From positions 1-8,407 of the forward strand of contig CACXDV010000099.1 in the NCBI GenBank assembly GCA_902766585.1: DNA of 8,407 nt, written 5' to 3'. Positions 5,791 to 8,407 of the stretch are shown piece after piece. The position numbers and the translations under genes are program-made. The notes beneath the pieces are model-generated. The model saw only the letters and a program-made list of their open reading frames with translations. It did not search any database and was not told the DNA's origin. Every line of letters starts with the position of its first letter. Positions within the stretch are counted from its first letter, which is position 1. Origin of the DNA: an uncultured Ruminococcus sp. (lineage in GTDB: Bacteria > Bacillota > Clostridia > Oscillospirales > Acutalibacteraceae).

Positions 5791-7688
5791 TCATTTTCCT
5801 CCCTTGCTTTATTTTTCAGTGCGGACAGATATATAACCAGTACCGAAATATCCGCAGGACTGACTCCTGATATACGGCTTGCCTGACCTATATTATCAGG
5901 TCTGACCTTACCCAACTTTTCTCTCGCCTCAAGGCTGAGTCCGTCAATTGAGCTGTAGTCAATGTCATCAGGCAAATGCTTTGTCTCAAGCCTTCTCACC
6001 TGTTCGATAATGATAAGCTGTCTTTTTATATAGCCGTCATATTTTATCTGGATCTCGACCTGTTCAAGAACATTGTTATCTGTTTCTGTACGGGTTTTAT
6101 CAACACCTTCAAGAGTCGCATATGATAACTCCGGACGCTTAAGAAGTTCAATAAGTCTTATACCAGTTGTAAGCTCAGAGGTATTGTTTGCTCTGAGTAC
6201 AGCGTTAAGCTCATCCGTCGGAGAAAGTGTGGTCGTCCTTACCCTTTTCAGCTCCGCAGCTATTCTCTCCTGTTTTCTGTTGAATTTTTCCCATCTTTCA
6301 TCATTTATAAGACCTATCCTTCTTCCGGTAGGAGTAAGTCTTGTATCGGCATTATCCTGACGGAGTATCAGACGGTATTCACTTCTTGATGTCATCATTC
6401 TGTATGGATCATTACAGCCCTTTGTCACAAGGTCATCAATAAGAGTACCTATATAGGAGCTTGCCCTGTCAAGCATAAGAGGCTCTTTACCAAGTATCTT
6501 CAATGCCGCATTTACTCCGGCAACAAGTCCCTGAGCAGCAGCCTCCTCATAGCCTGAGCTTCCGTTGAACTGTCCTGCACCGTAAAGTCCGGGGAAATCC
6601 CTGAATTCAAGTGTTCTGTTCATCTGAACAGGATCGGCGCAGTAGTATTCTATTGCATATGCGGGACGCATAACCGTACAATGCTCAAGTCCCTTTATTG
6701 TATGATAAAAGGCAAGCTGAACATCCTCCGGCAAGGATGATGACATTCCCTGAATATACATTTCCTCAGTATCAAGACCGCACGGTTCGATAAAAAGCTG
6801 GTGTCTCGGCTTATCCGAAAAACGCACTATCTTATCCTCTATACTCGGACAGTATCTCGGCCCTACACCCTCTATTTTTCCGCTGTACATTGGTGAGCGC
6901 CCGATATTATCAAGTATGACCTTTTTTGTATTTTCATTTGTCCAGCTTACATAGCACTTGACCTTATTTTCACCCGGTTCATCGGTATCATATGAAAACG
7001 GCACAACAGGTTCATCACCGCTTTGTTCTTCAAGATCGGTAAAATCTATGCTTGAACGCAGAACTCTTGCAGGCGTACCCGTTTTAAATCGTCTTATACT
7101 CATACCAAGCCTTTCAAGCGCATCCGGCAGATATTTTGAAGGAAACATACCGTCAGGTCCGCTTTCATAAGAAACATCTCCGACGTATATTTTACCTCCG
7201 AGGTATGTGCCTGTGGCAAGTATAACAGCCTTTGCCCTGTATTGAGCCTCAAGCCTTGTGGTAAGCATCCAGCTTCCGTCCTCATTTCTTGTAAGGTCAC
7301 ATATCTCCGCCTGTCTGAGTTCAAGATTTTCCTGAAGCTCAAGGGTATGCTTCATTCTTGCGCTGTATGCTCTTCTGTCTATCTGTGCTCTGAGTGAATG
7401 TACAGCAGGTCCCTTTCCCCTGTTGAGCATACGGCTCTGCAAAAAACATTCATCGGCAGCCTTACCCATTTCTCCGCCGAGAGCATCAATTTCTCTTACA
7501 AGATGTCCCTTTGCTGTTCCTCCTATAGACGGATTGCACGGACAGTTGCCCACAGCATCCATATTAATAGTAAACACTCCGGTCTTACATCCAAGTCTTG
7601 CAGCTGCAAGTCCGGCTTCTATTCCGGCATGACCGGCACCGATAACCGCAACATCAAATTCTCCTGCCAGAAACTTCAATTTTCTCAT
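5787..7688 (-). CDS. mnmG: tRNA uridine-5-carboxymethylaminomethyl modification enzyme MnmG (GidA)
   Basis: With MnmE this FAD protein builds the (carboxymethyl)aminomethyl group at C5 of the wobble uridine of several tRNAs. The 633 residues are full length. Visible: the FAD dinucleotide fold 'VAVIGAGHAGIEAGLAAARLG' (13-33); 'NCPCNPSIGGTAKGHLVREIDALGG' (48-72) with conserved cysteines 49 and 51; 'VILATGTYLGG' (155-165); 'KTGTPARV' (202-209); 'GPRYCPSIEDKI' (276-287) with Cys280; 'QGLVAGVNAAL' (386-396); 'MMTSRSEYRL' (431-440); and the C-terminal helical domain with 'YDGYIKRQ'. The ATG at 7688 is one base from GAGAGG (7690-7695) but 11 from AAAGGA (7700-7705). An in-frame TTG at 7679, ten bases from GAGAGG, would give 'MKFLAGEFDVAV', resembling many homologues, so the first three residues are uncertain. 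Its usual partner mnmE is not directly upstream. Confidence 0.97.
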   Translation of the reverse strand: MRKLKFLAGEFDVAVIGAGHAGIEAGLAAARLGCKTGVFTINMDAVGNCPCNPSIGGTAKGHLVREIDALGGEMGKAADECFLQSRMLNRGKGPAVHSLRAQIDRRAYSARMKHTLELQENLELRQAEICDLTRNEDGSWMLTTRLEAQYRAKAVILATGTYLGGKIYVGDVSYESGPDGMFPSKYLPDALERLGMSIRRFKTGTPARVLRSSIDFTDLEEQSGDEPVVPFSYDTDEPGENKVKCYVSWTNENTKKVILDNIGRSPMYSGKIEGVGPRYCPSIEDKIVRFSDKPRHQLFIEPCGLDTEEMYIQGMSSSLPEDVQLAFYHTIKGLEHCTVMRPAYAIEYYCADPVQMNRTLEFRDFPGLYGAGQFNGSSGYEEAAAQGLVAGVNAALKILGKEPLMLDRASSYIGTLIDDLVTKGCNDPYRMMTSRSEYRLILRQDNADTRLTPTGRRIGLINDERWEKFNRKQERIAAELKRVRTTTLSPTDELNAVLRANNTSELTTGIRLIELLKRPELSYATLEGVDKTRTETDNNVLEQVEIQIKYDGYIKRQLIIIEQVRRLETKHLPDDIDYSSIDGLSLEAREKLGKVRPDNIGQASRISGVSPADISVLVIYLSALKNKAREENE

Positions 7689-7717
7689 TCCTCTCTTTGT
7701 CCTTTTCCGACAGTATT

Positions 7718-7746
7718 ATTATAAATCAAATTTGTCCGAATGTACA
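7718..7746 (-). promoter_or_regulatory. Predicted sigma-A promoter for mnmG-rsmG
   Basis: On the minus strand a perfect TATAAT (7718-7723) follows TGTACA (7741-7746, four of six matches to TTGACA) with a 17-base spacer. Transcription would start near 7711, leaving a leader of only about 22 bases. The nearest parS site begins 18 bases upstream of the -35 box, so ParB bound there would sit next to RNA polymerase. Confidence 0.6.
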
Positions 7747-7763
7747 GTTGTTTTATAGAAAAA

Positions 7764-7779
7764 TGTTTCATGTGAAACA
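7764..7779. promoter_or_regulatory. parS: parS site 1 of the triple array
   Basis: TGTTTCATGTGAAACA, one base from the parS consensus and identical to the next two copies. It is the copy nearest the mnmG promoter. Confidence 0.93.
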
Positions 7780-7800
7780 AAAAATAAGCCCTCCGGAAAA

Positions 7801-7816
7801 TGTTTCATGTGAAACA
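7801..7816. promoter_or_regulatory. parS: parS site 2 of the triple array
   Basis: An exact copy of TGTTTCATGTGAAACA, starting 37 bases after site 1, in the same orientation. Confidence 0.93.
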
Positions 7817-7864
7817 AAAAAAAAGCCCTCCGGAAAATGTTTCATGTGAAACATATTCCGGAGG
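7816..7864 (-). terminator. Terminator of the hypothetical gene, with parS as its upper stem
   Basis: On the minus strand CCTCCGGAA (7864-7856) pairs with TTCCGGAGG (7835-7827). After one A-A mismatch (positions 7855 and 7836) the parS arms ATGTTTC and GAAACAT continue the stem to a four-base loop. GC and nine Ts (7824-7816) follow. It starts eight bases after the stop of the upstream gene. A second 3' arm (7790-7798) with a shorter T run lies 37 bases on, in the next repeat. Confidence 0.88.
7838..7853. promoter_or_regulatory. parS: parS site 3, inside a terminator hairpin
   Basis: An exact copy of TGTTTCATGTGAAACA, starting 37 bases after site 2. Unlike the others it is flanked on both sides by complementary arms and forms the upper stem of the terminator at 7827-7864. 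Confidence 0.93.
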
Positions 7865-7872
7865 TATAATGT

Positions 7873-8403
7873 TTATTCAGTAATAACCGAACCATTCAGA
7901 CAAATCTCAGAAATGTTATCAGGTGCAATAAGATACAGCTTTTTATCATAGAAATTTTCTTTGCTGTTATTCGGGAATTTTTTATAATTACAGGTCATAT
8001 TAACAGAGCCTTCCGAGGATGAGCAGGAATCGGCGCATATATAATATTTACTGCCGTCTTTAGTTTTAATATACCATTCGCTCATATCAGGCAGTTCAAT
8101 TTGATTATCAGTTTCAGCGTATAATAAAATACCGGAGGGTGAAACACAAAATCTGCCGTTTTTTGTATGACAATTAAATACCTTATCAAAAATGCTGTCA
8201 TCTGCTGTATTGCTTTTTTCAGTAACCTCATTATTAAGCTTAAAGCTTATCTCAAATGGAAGACTGAAAAGCTTTCCCCTGCCCTTTACAACATCAAACC
8301 TGTTATTGTTATAAACCACATCTGAATAATAATAGCTGTTTGTAAAAATATCATAAGGCAAAGGAGTATTTACATTATTCTGCAGATCATTTATTTTAGT
8401 CAT
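7873..8403 (-). CDS. Hypothetical protein, possibly cut at the window edge
   Basis: I do not recognise this protein. From the first visible ATG (8403-8401) it has 176 residues and ends at TAA (7875-7873). Only four bases precede that ATG and the frame is still open, so no ribosome binding site can be checked and the true start may lie outside. The sequence is rich in Asn, Ser, Lys and Tyr, has six scattered cysteines, and shows no signal peptide, membrane segment or known catalytic motif. Alternating stretches such as 'GKLFSLPFEISFKLN', 'GRFCVSPSGILLYAE' and 'SEWYIKTKDGSKYYICAD' suggest a mostly beta-stranded soluble domain. A hand count over 7921-8220 gives about 34% GC, against about 47% over 7441-7620 in mnmG, so it differs from its neighbour. 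It stands where mnmE is found in the classic order and ends in the parS-bearing terminator. Confidence 0.7.
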   Translation of the reverse strand: MTKINDLQNNVNTPLPYDIFTNSYYYSDVVYNNNRFDVVKGRGKLFSLPFEISFKLNNEVTEKSNTADDSIFDKVFNCHTKNGRFCVSPSGILLYAETDNQIELPDMSEWYIKTKDGSKYYICADSCSSSEGSVNMTCNYKKFPNNSKENFYDKKLYLIAPDNISEICLNGSVITE

Positions 8404-8407
8404 ATTG

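Larger units (their letters stand above)
7764..7853. repeat. Tandem 37-bp repeats carrying parS
   Basis: Two complete 37-bp units (7764-7800, 7801-7837) differ at a single base; each is parS, an A run and a GCCCTCCGGAAAA tail. A third parS (7838-7853) follows but then switches to the reverse-complement arm TTCCGGAGG. The array looks like duplication of a terminator half-arm together with parS. A pitch of 37 bp is about three and a half helix turns. Confidence 0.9.

Noticed and set aside
7764..7853. Regular 37-bp repeats as a CRISPR array
   Set aside because: The repeated 16-mer is parS and the 21-base intervals are nearly identical rather than unique spacers; no cas gene is present.
7861..7882. 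GGAGG followed by ATG on the plus strand, like a start site
   Set aside because: The frame stops after four codons (TTT ATT CAG then TAA follows the ATG); GGAGG is the terminator arm.

Overview
The window looks like an origin-proximal chromosome segment from a low-to-mid GC Firmicute of the class Clostridia, most likely a Ruminococcus-like member of the Oscillospiraceae. I infer this from gene order, protein wording, strong AGGAGG-type ribosome binding sites, U-tailed terminators and very AT-rich gaps. No database search was possible, so the genus is a guess. Every supported gene lies on the minus strand.

In transcription order (right to left) the genes are: a hypothetical protein (7873-8403, right edge); a cluster of three parS centromere sites; mnmG and rsmG, which overlap by four bases and modify tRNA and 16S rRNA; a terminator; a 380-base AT-rich gap full of TTCAAC repeats; a diverged Noc-like ParB paralogue; a terminator; a fourth parS; parA (soj) and parB (spo0J); guaB (IMP dehydrogenase) with its terminator; and the start of a GNAT acetyltransferase cut by the left edge. 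mnmG-rsmG-noc-soj-spo0J is the classic order beside Firmicute replication origins. Since these genes normally run away from oriC, the origin is expected to the right or, more speculatively, in the repeat-rich gap.

The core system is ParABS chromosome segregation. ParB is a CTP-dependent clamp that loads at parS, and ParA is its deviant-Walker ATPase partner. Four identical 16-bp parS sites occur. One sits just downstream of the parAB promoter. Three sit at an exact 37-bp pitch between the hypothetical gene and mnmG, and one of these forms the upper stem of that gene's terminator hairpin.

The most unusual points are: (1) the Noc-like paralogue keeps ParB-type N- and C-terminal regions but has lost the helix-turn-helix that reads parS, replaced by a shorter acidic stretch; (2) the gap upstream of it carries eight TTCAAC hexamers in both orientations, several one base from a DnaA box, plus one consensus DnaA box; (3) parS is built into a transcription terminator. 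No rRNA, tRNA, CRISPR array or insertion sequence was seen.
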